A stretch of 64,000 nucleotides of DNA, from the NCBI RefSeq assembly GCF_000815105.2, contig NZ_CP010310.2:2604001-2668000 (forward strand), read 5' to 3'. The notes beneath the pieces were generated by a model, which saw nothing but the letters and a program-made list of their open reading frames with translations, did not search any database and was not told the origin of the DNA. Below, in pieces: positions 51,028-59,643 of this stretch; the stretch's first letter is position 1, and every line of letters starts with the position of its first letter. The translations under genes were made by a program, and so were the position numbers. The stretch is from Pandoraea pulmonicola. Its GTDB lineage: Bacteria; Pseudomonadota; Gammaproteobacteria; Burkholderiales; Burkholderiaceae.

Positions 51028-51098
51028 GACGGAGCGGGGCCCCGTTGCGGCGCGAGTTGGGTCACTGTTTGAGTGACGCAATGGGGCCCCGCTCCGTC
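51028..51098. repeat. Long nested inverted repeat (cruciform-like)
   Basis: Outer arms GACGGAGCGGGGCCCC-gTTGC (51028-51048) and GCAAt-GGGGCCCCGCTCCGTC (51078-51098) match over 21 bp with one G-T wobble. Inside is a second stem GTCACT (51061-51066) / AGTGAC (51072-51077). No T-run follows on either strand, so it is not an ordinary terminator. Confidence 0.8.
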
Positions 51099-51298
51099 GG
51101 GGGAAAGACGCGGAAGGTGCGAACGAGAGCTAGCTGAGCGGTGAGCGGCAAGGCGTGGAAAGCGCGAACGCCAGCAACCCGGAACCGGCCCAGCAGGACA
51201 GCAGCAAGCCAGTGCTGTCAAAACCAAAACCCATGCGCTTTTAGCGACAAAAAGCCGGAAACCGACAGCGCCGAATCCCATACTCCAAATCACCGGCG

Positions 51299-51325
51299 TG
51301 GTGCGCGAAAATCAATTGCGCACCA
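51299..51325. promoter_or_regulatory. Operator candidate TGGTGCGC-N11-GCGCACCA
   Basis: Perfect 8-bp arms at 51299-51306 and 51318-51325, centred about 90 bases before the first gene of the Anbu operon. The order of the half-sites is opposite to an NtrC box. No regulator gene is adjacent. Confidence 0.55.
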
Positions 51326-51401
51326 AAACCGTGCCGAAAGGGGGATATCGCTCGGGCATATTTATTGCTCGATCTCGACACAGCAATCTGCGGAGAAGCA
51401 T

Positions 51402-52826
51402 ATGGTCGAGAGCTATAACGAGATGGCGAGCATGACGGGGGCTACGCGTTCGCACTATCGTCGATTTGACGACTGGCTGAAATGCCAATCCGACGATGTC
51501 CTGCACCATAAGCGCGCTGAGGCCGATCTGGCGTTTCGCCGGGTGGGGATCACCTTTGCCGTGTATGGGAACGATGCGGGGACCGAGCGACTCATCCCCT
51601 TCGATCTGATCCCACGGATCATCCCGGCACATGAGTGGCAGACCTTGCAGACCGGCTTGCGCCAGCGTGTCGAGGCGCTGAACCGGTTCATTCACGATGT
51701 TTACCATGAGCAGGAGATATTGCGAGCGGGCGTGATCCCTGCCGAGCAGGTGCTCATGAATGCGCAGTATCGTCCCGAGATGCAGGGTGTGGACGTGCCT
51801 GGCGACATATACGCACATATCGCGGGTGTGGATGTCGTCAGAGCGGGAACGGGCGACGATGGCGTCTTCTATGTGCTGGAAGACAACTTGCGCGTCCCGT
51901 CGGGCGTGTCGTACATGCTCGAAAACCGAAAAATGATGATGCGACTGTTCCCCGAGTTGTTCGCGAGGAACCGCATCGCGCCGGTCGAACATTACCCTGA
52001 TCTGCTTCTCGACAGTTTGCGCGCGGTGGCGCCGATGGGCGTTGACGATCCCACCGTTGTCGTCATGACGCCGGGCATCTACAACTCCGCGTACTTCGAG
52101 CATGCGTTCCTTGCGCAGCAAATGGGGATCGAGTTGGTCGAAGGGCAAGACCTGTTCGTCGAGGATAACCTCGTCTACATGAGGACCACCAACGGTCCGA
52201 AGCGTGTCGACGTCATCTACCGGCGCATCGACGATGACTTCCTCGATCCACTCGCATTCCGCGCCGATTCCACGCTGGGCGTGCCGGGTCTGCTGAGCGT
52301 GTACCGGGCGGGGCGAGTGACACTGGCCAACGCCATCGGCACCGGTGTGGCGGATGACAAATCCATCTACCCGTTCGTGCCCGACATGATCGAGTTCTAT
52401 CTTGGCGAAAAGCCTATCCTGAACAACGTTCCGACCTACCAATGCCGCCGCGCGGACGACCTCGCATACACCCTCGAGAATCTCGGCAATCTCGTCGTCA
52501 AGGAAGTCCACGGCGCGGGCGGTTACGGCATGCTCGTTGGCCCGGCGTCCACTCGCGCTGAAATCGAAGCCTTCCGCGAAAGACTGATCGCGAAGCCGGA
52601 CGGTTACATCGCCCAGCCCACGCTGGCGCTATCGGCGTGCCCGACCTTCGTCGACGCCGGGATCGCGCCGCGGCACATCGACCTCAGGCCATTCGTGCTG
52701 TCGTCCGGCAAAAACGTCACCATGGTGCCCGGCGGCCTCACCCGGGTGGCGCTGACCGAGGGTTCGCTCGTCGTCAACTCATCGCAGGGTGGGGGTACCA
52801 AAGACACCTGGGTGCTCGAAAAGTAA
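51402..52826 (+). CDS. Circularly permuted ATP-grasp protein
   Basis: 474 residues of the circularly permuted ATP-grasp type-2 family (formerly DUF404/407). Recognisable segments are FDLIPRIIPAHEWQTLQTGL, VLEDNLRVPSGVSYMLENR and the nucleotide-binding NLVVKEVHGAGGYGMLVGP. The family is predicted to ligate amino acids or peptides (amide-bond forming). ATG 51402 follows GGAGAAG. It is the first gene of the operon with alpha-E, transglutaminase-like and Anbu genes, a co-occurrence described by comparative genomics; the natural substrate is unknown. Confidence 0.9.
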   Translation: MVESYNEMASMTGATRSHYRRFDDWLKCQSDDVLHHKRAEADLAFRRVGITFAVYGNDAGTERLIPFDLIPRIIPAHEWQTLQTGLRQRVEALNRFIHDVYHEQEILRAGVIPAEQVLMNAQYRPEMQGVDVPGDIYAHIAGVDVVRAGTGDDGVFYVLEDNLRVPSGVSYMLENRKMMMRLFPELFARNRIAPVEHYPDLLLDSLRAVAPMGVDDPTVVVMTPGIYNSAYFEHAFLAQQMGIELVEGQDLFVEDNLVYMRTTNGPKRVDVIYRRIDDDFLDPLAFRADSTLGVPGLLSVYRAGRVTLANAIGTGVADDKSIYPFVPDMIEFYLGEKPILNNVPTYQCRRADDLAYTLENLGNLVVKEVHGAGGYGMLVGPASTRAEIEAFRERLIAKPDGYIAQPTLALSACPTFVDAGIAPRHIDLRPFVLSSGKNVTMVPGGLTRVALTEGSLVVNSSQGGGTKDTWVLEK

Positions 52827-52879
52827 CCCGCGAAACCTAACCCGTACCGACAAGACCGAATACGCATCGGGAAACCATC

Positions 52880-53875
52880 ATGCTAAGCCGCACCGCCGAC
52901 CACCTGTTCTGGATGGCCCGCTACATGGAGCGGGCAGAAAACACAGCGCGTCTTCTGGACGTCAATCTGCAGAATCTGCTGCTGCCGCAGGATGCTGGCG
53001 ACGACGAAGACGACACCGAGCCGCCCGTGCCCACGAGCGCTTTCGACGACGAAGCCGGCTGGCGCGCCACGCTGCGCATCTCCGAACTCGAGCCCGCGTT
53101 CAACCGCAAACACCTGCGGGCCACGCAGGCCAACGTACTCGACTTCGTCGTGCGAGATCGCGACAACCCGTCGAGCATCGCGTGCTGCCTTGCGGCGGCC
53201 CGCGAAAATGCGCGCGCCGTGCGCGGCACCCTGACCACCGAACTGTGGGAGACCGTCAACAGCACTTGGCTCGAATTCCCCAGGATGCTCGATCTGCTCG
53301 AGCATGATCCAGCGCAACTGTTCGAATGGGTCAAAGTGCGCTCCCACCTCTCGCGCGGCGTGAGCTTCGGCACCTTGTTCCAGGACGACGCGTTCTACTT
53401 CACGCGCCTCGGCCTCTTCCTCGAGCGAGCCGACAACACCGCGCGGATCCTCGACGTGCGCTTCCACGAAGCCGTGCGTGCTGACCGGGCTGGCCCCGAT
53501 GCGTCACACCCCACCGACTTCTACTACTGGTCCGCCGTGCTGCGCAGCGTGTCCGGGTTCGAAATCTACCGAAAAGTCTATCGTGACGTCATTACCCCCG
53601 AGCGTGTCGTCGAACTCCTCATGCTCAATGCCCACATGCCGCGCTCCCTGCTCGCGTCGCTCAATGGTGTGTGCGAAAACCTGGCCACGCTCTCCAACGC
53701 CCAGTCCGGCGACGTCGAACGATATGCCGGCAAGCTGCAAGCCGAACTCAAGTACGCCGACATCCAGCAAATCCAGCAACAGGGGCTGCATCCCGTGCTC
53801 ACCGAGTTTCTCGAACGCGTGTCCGTGCTCGGCAACAAAATCAGCCAGACCTTCCTGATACCGCTCGCCGCTTGA
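52880..53875 (+). CDS. Alpha-E domain protein
   Basis: 331-residue all-helical protein of the alpha-E family, starting MLSRTADHLFWMARYMERAENTARLLDV (quoted parts: LFWMARYMERAEN, ARLLDV). A second similar helix pair lies about 175-195 (RLGLFLERADNTARILDVRF). Genes of this family nearly always follow a circularly permuted ATP-grasp gene and are thought to assist it. It sits 53 bases after that gene and 4 bases before the transglutaminase-like gene. Confidence 0.9.
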   Translation: MLSRTADHLFWMARYMERAENTARLLDVNLQNLLLPQDAGDDEDDTEPPVPTSAFDDEAGWRATLRISELEPAFNRKHLRATQANVLDFVVRDRDNPSSIACCLAAARENARAVRGTLTTELWETVNSTWLEFPRMLDLLEHDPAQLFEWVKVRSHLSRGVSFGTLFQDDAFYFTRLGLFLERADNTARILDVRFHEAVRADRAGPDASHPTDFYYWSAVLRSVSGFEIYRKVYRDVITPERVVELLMLNAHMPRSLLASLNGVCENLATLSNAQSGDVERYAGKLQAELKYADIQQIQQQGLHPVLTEFLERVSVLGNKISQTFLIPLAA

Positions 53876-53879
53876 CACC

Positions 53880-54686
53880 ATGCGCCTGACCATCCGCCAC
53901 GAAACCACCTACCGCTACGACTCGCCGGTGCGCTATACCATCCAGCAGTTGCGGCTCACGCCTGCGGCGTCCGGGGTGCAGCGCGTCGTGCAATGGCGGC
54001 TGAGCGCGCCGGGCAAACTCACCGCCGCGCGAGACGCATACGGCAACGACATGCATACCCTCGTGCTGCACCAGCCGCACAGCGAGATCCATTTGCTTGC
54101 CGAGGGAGAGGTCGAAACCACGCCGCTCGCCGATGGCCGGCTCGACGAGACGACCCATGCCGTTCCAGTGTTATCCTTTGCCAGCCCGACGCCGCTCACC
54201 GCGCGCAGCGAGGCCATCGACGTCCTGGCAGGGGCCGCCGGCGTGGCGACCGTCGACCAATTGCTGGCGCTTGCCGCCACCATCTGCGAAGCCGTCGACT
54301 ACGAGTCCGGCATTACCGCTGTGACCAGTACCGCGGCGCAAGCGCTGGCGTTGGGGCGGGGTGTCTGCCAGGACCACGCGCACCTCATGCTCGCCGTTTG
54401 CCGGGCGCGCGGGGTGCCGGCGCGTTACGTCAGCGGGTACATCGATCCGGGCGACGTACCGCACGCGGCTAGCCATGCGTGGGTCGACGTGTGGGTGGGG
54501 GGTGTGGGATGGGTCAGCATCGACGTCACACACGCCTGCTTCGCCAGCGGCAACTACTGCCGTCTGGCCGTCGGGCGCGATTACGAATCGGCCGCGCCCG
54601 TGCGCGGCATGCGCAGCGGCGGGGCGACAGAGGCGCTGCACGTGAAAGTTGCCGTCGACGCCGCGCCGCTCGATCGGCAACAATAG
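53880..54686 (+). CDS. Transglutaminase-like protease domain protein
   Basis: 268 residues: an N-terminal beta domain (about 1-100, LTIRHETTYRYDSPVRY) and a transglutaminase core with the Cys-His-Asp triad C163 (GRGVCQDHAH), H199 (SHAWVDVWV) and D215 (IDVTH). Family members hydrolyse or form amide bonds and may undo or trim the product of the ATP-grasp enzyme. It starts 4 bases after the alpha-E gene, indicating tight coupling. Confidence 0.92.
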   Translation: MRLTIRHETTYRYDSPVRYTIQQLRLTPAASGVQRVVQWRLSAPGKLTAARDAYGNDMHTLVLHQPHSEIHLLAEGEVETTPLADGRLDETTHAVPVLSFASPTPLTARSEAIDVLAGAAGVATVDQLLALAATICEAVDYESGITAVTSTAAQALALGRGVCQDHAHLMLAVCRARGVPARYVSGYIDPGDVPHAASHAWVDVWVGGVGWVSIDVTHACFASGNYCRLAVGRDYESAAPVRGMRSGGATEALHVKVAVDAAPLDRQQ

Positions 54687-54752
54687 GTTTAACAGGTTTT
54701 CGTGCGACGGGGCTGGCGCTCCGCACCGCTAGACTCGCAAGACAGGAACGAC

Positions 54753-55598
54753 ATGACGTACTGCGTGGCCATGAAGCTCGATGCCGGGCTGGTCTTTCTC
54801 TCCGATACCCGCACCAATGCGGGCGTCGACCATGTGAGTACCTTTCGCAAGATGCTCGTGTTCGAGCGGGCAGGCGAGCGCGTGCTCGTGCTGCTCTCGG
54901 CCGGCAACCTCGCGGTGACGCAGGCCGTGCGCCAGCAGCTTATCGACGCGCGCGACACCGATACGCTCTGGAACGCCAAATCCATGACCGACGTCGCCCG
55001 CGTCGTCGGCCAGGCCATCCGCGACGTCTATGCGCGAGACGCCAAGGCGCTGGAAACCTTCGGTGTCGACTTCAATTGCAGCTTCCTGCTCGGCGGACAG
55101 ATCGCCGGCGCGCCGAGCCGCCTGTTCCAGCTGTATTCGGCGGGCAACTTCATCGAAGCGTCCTCCGTCAATCCGTACTTTCAGATCGGCGAGTCGAAGT
55201 ACGGCAAGCCCATCATCGACCGGCTCGTGACGCCGGCAACGTCGCTCGACGACGGCGCGAAGTGCGCATTGATCTCCATGGACTCCACGCTGCGCTCCAA
55301 TGTCTCGGTAGGCCTGCCGCTCGACTTGCTCGTGTATGAAGAGAATTCGTTGCGAGTGACGCGTTTCGCCTCGCTGGACGACGAAAACGTTTACTACAGG
55401 ATGATTCACGACACCTGGGGAGCGCGTCTGCGCCAGGTGTTCGACGAATTGCCCGAGCCACAATGGGCGGCCGCGGCGCACAACACCCCGACCGCCTTGC
55501 CGCCATTCGCGGCGCCGCCCGAAGGCATTCCGGGTGCCGCCGAGCCGGGCAGCGTGCAGTCGCTCGCGCAGACGTTCTCGCTGAAGATGCCGTCCTGA
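54753..55598 (+). CDS. Anbu-type proteasome-like peptidase
   Basis: 281-residue Ntn-hydrolase of the Anbu (ancestral beta subunit) family. The start MTYCVAMKLDAGLVF places Thr2 as the N-terminal nucleophile after Met removal, with D18 (LSDTRTNAG) and K33 (STFRKM) matching proteasome beta-subunit active-site positions. GGQIAGAPSRLF and NFIEAS follow. ATG 54753 is needed for a Thr nucleophile; the 17-codon longer frame from 54702 would bury it. A Pro/Ala-rich C-terminal tail (about 245-281) is variable. It is last in the ATP-grasp/alpha-E/transglutaminase operon. Confidence 0.92.
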   Translation: MTYCVAMKLDAGLVFLSDTRTNAGVDHVSTFRKMLVFERAGERVLVLLSAGNLAVTQAVRQQLIDARDTDTLWNAKSMTDVARVVGQAIRDVYARDAKALETFGVDFNCSFLLGGQIAGAPSRLFQLYSAGNFIEASSVNPYFQIGESKYGKPIIDRLVTPATSLDDGAKCALISMDSTLRSNVSVGLPLDLLVYEENSLRVTRFASLDDENVYYRMIHDTWGARLRQVFDELPEPQWAAAAHNTPTALPPFAAPPEGIPGAAEPGSVQSLAQTFSLKMPS

Positions 55599-55619
55599 GC
55601 GGTCCTCGCGGCATCGGAA

Positions 55620-55659
55620 CAGGAAACGGCGTCATCCCCTCGGGCCACGCCGTTTCCTG
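55620..55659. terminator. Hairpin between convergent Anbu and MATE genes
   Basis: CAGGAAACGGCGT (55620-55632) and ACGCCGTTTCCTG (55647-55659) form a perfect 13-bp stem with a 14-base loop. No long T-run follows; its position between converging genes suggests a bidirectional transcript end. Confidence 0.65.
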
Positions 55660-55674
55660 GTTCGTCGACGCCGA

Positions 55675-57054
55675 TCAACGCATCGCCGAGGCGGGCAGCA
55701 ACTTCACGCCATGAGCGTTGCGCCAGTAAAGCCAGGCGCTGATGGCGAGCGTCACCATTTCCGTGATCAGCAGCGTGTACCAGATGGCCTCGCCGCCGAG
55801 CCATGCGTCGAGCCACCACAGCGTGCCGAGTAGCAGCACCCAACTGCGCAACATCGCAATGGCGGCGGATGGGCCCGGCGCTTCCACGGCCGTCAGGAAG
55901 CCGGCCACGATCAGGTTGCCGGCCGCCGGCAGGAACGCGAGCGCGTACCACAGCACCGCGTGTTCGAGAATCGACCAGGCCTGTCCGCCCGAGGGCAGGA
56001 ACGCAAACGTCAGCGGACGCGCCAGCGTCACCATGACGACGGCCACGAGCAACGAGAAGCCCATCACCGCCATCACGCCGAGCCGGAACGACTCGCGCAG
56101 CGCGCGCACGTCGCGTGCCCCGCGATAGAAACTGATCATCGGCTGCATGCTCTGCACGAGCGCGACCATCGTGACCGTCGCGCCGAGTGTCATGTATTCC
56201 AGGATCGCGTACGCCGCGAGACCCGGTTCGCCGAAATTCGCCAGGATCACGCGGTTGAAGGCGAACACCGTGACCGCCGGTGCGATCGCGCCAAGGAACT
56301 CCGACGCACCGTTGTACATCGCGCGCCAGACGTGCACCGTGCCGCCGCCGAACGCCCGCGTCGCGGGCACGACCTTGCGTGCGAGCCACAGGTGATAGGC
56401 GAACATCGCGCTGCTCGACACCATCATCGAGATGCCCGTCGCCAGCGACGCGCCGTACATCCCCATACCGCGCACGGCGATCAGCCAGTAGTCCAGCGCC
56501 ACATTGGCGAGCGCGCCGAGGAACATCGCGTACAACCCGAAGCGCGCGGCGTGCGCGCCCTCCACGCGAAGAAACAACTCCATGGCGTAAAGACCGTTGG
56601 CGAACAGCACGAACCAGGCCCAGCCGGAGAGATAGGCCACCACGTCGTCCGTGATGGCGCCTTGCGCACCGAGTGCCGCTGCGATTTCGTGCGTGAACGC
56701 CAGTACGCCCGCGCTCATTGCGATGCCGAAGGCAAGCATCACCCACAGCACCTGCGAGAACGCGCGACGCGCTTCGGCGTGACGCCCCTCGCCGAGCAGA
56801 CGGGCGATCAGTGTGGCGCCGCCCACGCCGACCATCACACTGATTGCGTAAGGGACATAGAGCAGCGGCACGACCAGATTCAGCGCGGCCAACGCTTGTT
56901 GGCCCACGTAGCGACCGATGAAAATGCCGTCGATCAGCGTGTAGATCGTGTAGACCCAGCCCGACAGAATCGTCGGAATCGCGAGCGACGTGAATTGCTT
57001 GAGCAGGGACGTCCTCGCGCCCCGCGGCGTATGACTTTGATTGGATAGAGACAT
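55675..57054 (-). CDS. MATE-family multidrug efflux protein
   Basis: 459 residues from ATG 57054, with twelve helices in two MatE repeats (first starting AIPTILSGWVYTIYTLIDGIFIGRYVG). NorM-like members exchange cationic compounds for Na+ or H+. The 44 upstream codons of the frame are rejected because ATG 57054 gives the normal N-terminus. It stands alone between the Anbu operon (convergent) and the urate oxidase gene. Confidence 0.9.
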   Translation of the reverse strand: MSLSNQSHTPRGARTSLLKQFTSLAIPTILSGWVYTIYTLIDGIFIGRYVGQQALAALNLVVPLLYVPYAISVMVGVGGATLIARLLGEGRHAEARRAFSQVLWVMLAFGIAMSAGVLAFTHEIAAALGAQGAITDDVVAYLSGWAWFVLFANGLYAMELFLRVEGAHAARFGLYAMFLGALANVALDYWLIAVRGMGMYGASLATGISMMVSSSAMFAYHLWLARKVVPATRAFGGGTVHVWRAMYNGASEFLGAIAPAVTVFAFNRVILANFGEPGLAAYAILEYMTLGATVTMVALVQSMQPMISFYRGARDVRALRESFRLGVMAVMGFSLLVAVVMVTLARPLTFAFLPSGGQAWSILEHAVLWYALAFLPAAGNLIVAGFLTAVEAPGPSAAIAMLRSWVLLLGTLWWLDAWLGGEAIWYTLLITEMVTLAISAWLYWRNAHGVKLLPASAMR

Positions 57055-57608
57055 GGTCCCCCCGATGACGAATCGCCGCGTCGTGTCGGGACGCGGCTCA
57101 CATATCGAAAATTCTGAAAACTTCGAAGGAAGGAGATCACCGCTCACGCGCAAGCGATGGCGTGAGCGCTCCGCCCGAACCATCACGCGCGGACAGACTG
57201 GCGTGCGTTAGCGGGTCAGAGAGATTGACCGAGACGCGGACGGCGGAAACATCGCCTGGTGCAGATGCAGCCAGACAACGCCTTGCCGGGAAGCGGAGAA
57301 AACGAGGAAGTTCATGGTGTCTCGTGCATGACGCGTTTGCCAGCGGCGTTGCGTCAGTCGTTTGACGTCATGGGAGGGTTGGGCGGGATGCCGCCGCTGC
57401 GCCAAAACATCACGCCCGGATTGCCGGGCGCGTAATACAGACCTGCGTACCTCCGACGAAGTTCCCGAGGGGTTTGTTTCCCCATGGGATTGCCGTACCG
57501 GTCGGTGTTCGCTTCCCTCCAAAGCAGGGAAAACGCGCCGCGCGCGCATGAAAAAAAGGGCGCCGAAGCGCCCCAACATGGGTCCAGCAAGAAGGACGTC
57601 TCCGACCG
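57055..57608. other. Intergenic region between the MATE and puuD genes
   Basis: About 550 bases without a well-supported gene. Near the MATE start is a CCGCGTC-N7-GACGCGG inverted repeat (57076-57096), which could be an operator or attenuator. A CGCCCGG-ATTG-CCGGGCG hairpin lies at 57413-57430, and the puuD terminator at 57551-57573. A 43-residue minus-strand frame at 57354-57485 was considered and not called. Confidence 0.5.
57551..57573 (-). terminator. Intrinsic terminator of puuD
   Basis: Read on the minus strand: GGGCGC-TTCG-GCGCCC stem (57558-57573) followed by TTTTTTT (57551-57557). It lies 36 bases after the puuD stop. Confidence 0.88.
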
Positions 57609-58814
57609 CTATTGTTGTGCGCCGCCGTTGAACCAGGCGGCAATCTTCTGGCGTTCGTCGTCCGTCATCTGGGTCACGTTGCCCAGCGGCATCGACTTCA
57701 GCGCCACGGCCTGTTGATAAATGCGTTGCGCGTTCTGCGAGATCTCGGCGGGTGTGTCGAGCATCACGCCGGCCGGTGCGCTACCCATCATCGTCGGCTT
57801 GGCCGAGTGGCAGGTGGCGCAACGTTGCGTGATGATCGGCTGGATCTCCGAGAGCTTCACCGCGGGGGCCGCCGCTTCGCCGTGCGCACCCGTGGCCGGG
57901 GCCGGGGCGGGACGCGGGGCGGCGAACACGGCCACACCGGCGAGCAGGGCGGCGCCGGCCACCGGCAACGCGTACAGATTCCTGCCTGCGTGACGCAGCA
58001 CGAAGAACTGACGAATCATCGCGCCCGCGGCCATGATGACCGTGAGGATCACCCAGTTGTACGGATTGCTGTACGTGAACGCGTAATGGTTGCTGATCAT
58101 GATGAACACGACCGGCAGCGTGAAGTACGTGTTGTGCACCGAGCGCTGCTTGCCGAGCTTGCCCCAGATCGGATTCGGGACTTCGCCCTTCGACAGCGCA
58201 TCCACACTCTTGCGCTGACCCGGGATGATCCAGAAGAACACGTTGGCCGACATCGACGTGGCCATCATCGCTCCCACGATCAGGAACGCGGCACGGCCGG
58301 CGAAGATGTGCGTCGTCGCGTACGTTGCGGCGATCACGAACAGCGCCACGGCGACACCGAGCACACGCTCGTTCCTGCCCAGCATGCGGCACAGGAAGTC
58401 ATAGACGAACCAGCCGCCGATCAGGAACGCCACCGCGAGGCCCACGGCCTGGCCCGGTTGCAGATCCATCACGTTTCTGTCGATCAGGTACGTTTGCGGT
58501 TGCAGCAGATACAGCACGCAGAACAGCGCGAAGCCCGAGAGCCACGTCGTGTACGACTTCCACTTCGACCAGTGCAGATCTTCCGGCATCTGCGGCGGCG
58601 AGTTCAGATACTTCTGGGCGTGATAGAAACCGCCGCCGTGCACCGACCACATCTCGCCGAACACGCCTTTCTGCTTGTCTTCCGCAGCCTTGGGCGGCTT
58701 CAGCCCGTTGTCCAGCATCACGAAATAGAACGACTCGCCAATCCATGCAATCGCAGCCACCACGTGCAGCCAGCGCAGCAACAGATTGACCCAGTCCGAA
58801 ATAAACGCTTCCAT
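57609..58814 (-). CDS. puuD: Membrane-bound urate oxidase with C-terminal cytochrome c
   Basis: PuuD oxidises urate to 5-hydroxyisourate with electrons passed through a fused cytochrome c to the respiratory chain, not to O2. The 401 residues include about eight membrane helices in 1-310 (WLHVVAAIAWIGESFYFVMLD near the N-terminus). After a Pro/Ala-rich linker comes a cytochrome c domain with CATCH at 332-336 and late Met (KSMPLGN). It lies 42 bases downstream of uraH in a leftward operon. Confidence 0.94.
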   Translation of the reverse strand: MEAFISDWVNLLLRWLHVVAAIAWIGESFYFVMLDNGLKPPKAAEDKQKGVFGEMWSVHGGGFYHAQKYLNSPPQMPEDLHWSKWKSYTTWLSGFALFCVLYLLQPQTYLIDRNVMDLQPGQAVGLAVAFLIGGWFVYDFLCRMLGRNERVLGVAVALFVIAATYATTHIFAGRAAFLIVGAMMATSMSANVFFWIIPGQRKSVDALSKGEVPNPIWGKLGKQRSVHNTYFTLPVVFIMISNHYAFTYSNPYNWVILTVIMAAGAMIRQFFVLRHAGRNLYALPVAGAALLAGVAVFAAPRPAPAPATGAHGEAAAPAVKLSEIQPIITQRCATCHSAKPTMMGSAPAGVMLDTPAEISQNAQRIYQQAVALKSMPLGNVTQMTDDERQKIAAWFNGGAQQ

Positions 58815-58856
58815 CCTATGTTCTCCTCAACTGCCTGACGTTCACGCTCGCGGCTA

Positions 58857-59207
58857 TCAGCTGCCGCGATACGTGGAAAAGCTCCACGGCGACACCAGAA
58901 GGGGCACGTGGTAATGCTGCGACGGGTCCGCAATGCCGAAGCGCAATACGACGCGATCGACGAAACGCGGCGACGGCACTTCCACGCCCTGCGCGGCAAA
59001 ATAGTCGCCCGCGTGAAACACCAGCTCGTATTCGCCCGCGACGAATTCCTCGCCCTCGAGCAACGGCTTGTCGCAACGGCCGTCGTGATTGGTCTGCACG
59101 TCGCGCAGCGAACGGCGCTCGCCGTCCACACGCCAGAGCTCCACACGGATGCCCGCGCCTGGCTTGCCGTGCGATGTATCAAGTACGTGGGTAGTCAGTC
59201 GTCCCAT
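58857..59207 (-). CDS. uraH: 5-hydroxyisourate hydrolase
   Basis: Transthyretin-like enzyme hydrolysing 5-hydroxyisourate to OHCU. The 116 residues start MGRLTTHVLDTSHGKPG (catalytic His7) and end in the diagnostic YRGS tetrapeptide. The internal Arg motif is in GERRSLRDVQTNHDGRCDKPL (quoted as RSLRDVQTNHDGR). ATG 59207 has GGAGAC upstream on its strand; the long frame to 59390 is rejected. First gene of the uraH-puuD operon. Confidence 0.95.
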   Translation of the reverse strand: MGRLTTHVLDTSHGKPGAGIRVELWRVDGERRSLRDVQTNHDGRCDKPLLEGEEFVAGEYELVFHAGDYFAAQGVEVPSPRFVDRVVLRFGIADPSQHYHVPLLVSPWSFSTYRGS

Positions 59208-59643
59208 GATGTCTCCTGTGATGGATGGCTGCATTGTAGGGAGATGGCGGCCGGGCAACGCGCGCAATACCAAAGATAAAAACGCGCACATACCCCGTGA
59301 TGCCGGACAAAAAGATGACAGGCATCCATATGTCCCGACGCCGTGTCGAATGTACGCAGCGTGCACCGGAACGGGGATTTTGCCGACCACTATTTGATTT
59401 TGTTATCCGATTTATAACGCCAAGCATATGAAGTGTTCTCGCGGTGGGAGACGACCCGCCCGGAAAGCCCAATGTCCACGTACATGCCTGGGGAAAACCC
59501 GAAACGCATGATAAGCATTCATGCATACGTTCTATGAAAAAAACACTATAGCCTGCACCGGTCTTGCCGCAAAAGACGTCGACCTGCACCATTGAGCCAC
59601 CCCAAAAATATCAATCAAACAGCCCCCCTGGGACGGAGACGCA
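59208..59643. other. Divergent regulatory region between uraH and the purine permease gene
   Basis: 436 bases without a gene, AT-richer than the flanks. It must contain the promoters for leftward uraH-puuD and the rightward permease-deaminase pair. It holds the GTTAT-N7-ATAAC box at 59402-59418, and ATGCAT-containing motifs at about 59508-59526. CACTATAG at about 59543-59550 could be a -10. The permease ATG has GGACGGAG as binding site. Confidence 0.55.
59402..59418. promoter_or_regulatory. LysR-type box candidate GTTAT-N7-ATAAC
   Basis: GTTATCCGATTTATAAC is a perfect 5-bp-arm inverted repeat with the spacing of a T-N11-A LysR box, placed between the divergent uraH and permease genes. The LysR gene at 62644-63582 is the nearest candidate regulator. 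Confidence 0.5.

Larger units (their letters stand above)
50787..51401. other. Long non-coding region between allA and the Anbu operon
   Basis: About 615 bases without a credible gene. Bases 50800-51025 are strikingly G-rich on the plus strand (many GGG/GGGG runs). Then come the long nested hairpin at 51028-51098 and an 8-bp-arm inverted repeat at 51299-51325. Frames that cross it have low-complexity Arg/Gly/Pro translations and no family similarity. The last 100 bases must hold the promoter of the 51402-55598 operon. Confidence 0.6.

Noticed and set aside
51299..51325. NtrC (nitrogen regulation) box upstream of the Anbu operon
   Set aside because: NtrC sites read GCACCA-N3-TGGTGC; here the half-sites are in the opposite order and 11 bases apart. 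No sigma-54 -24/-12 element was seen.
57354..57485. 43-residue minus-strand peptide between the MATE and puuD genes
   Set aside because: The sequence is not low-complexity, but no good ribosome binding site precedes it and no family is recognised. It lies behind the puuD terminator.
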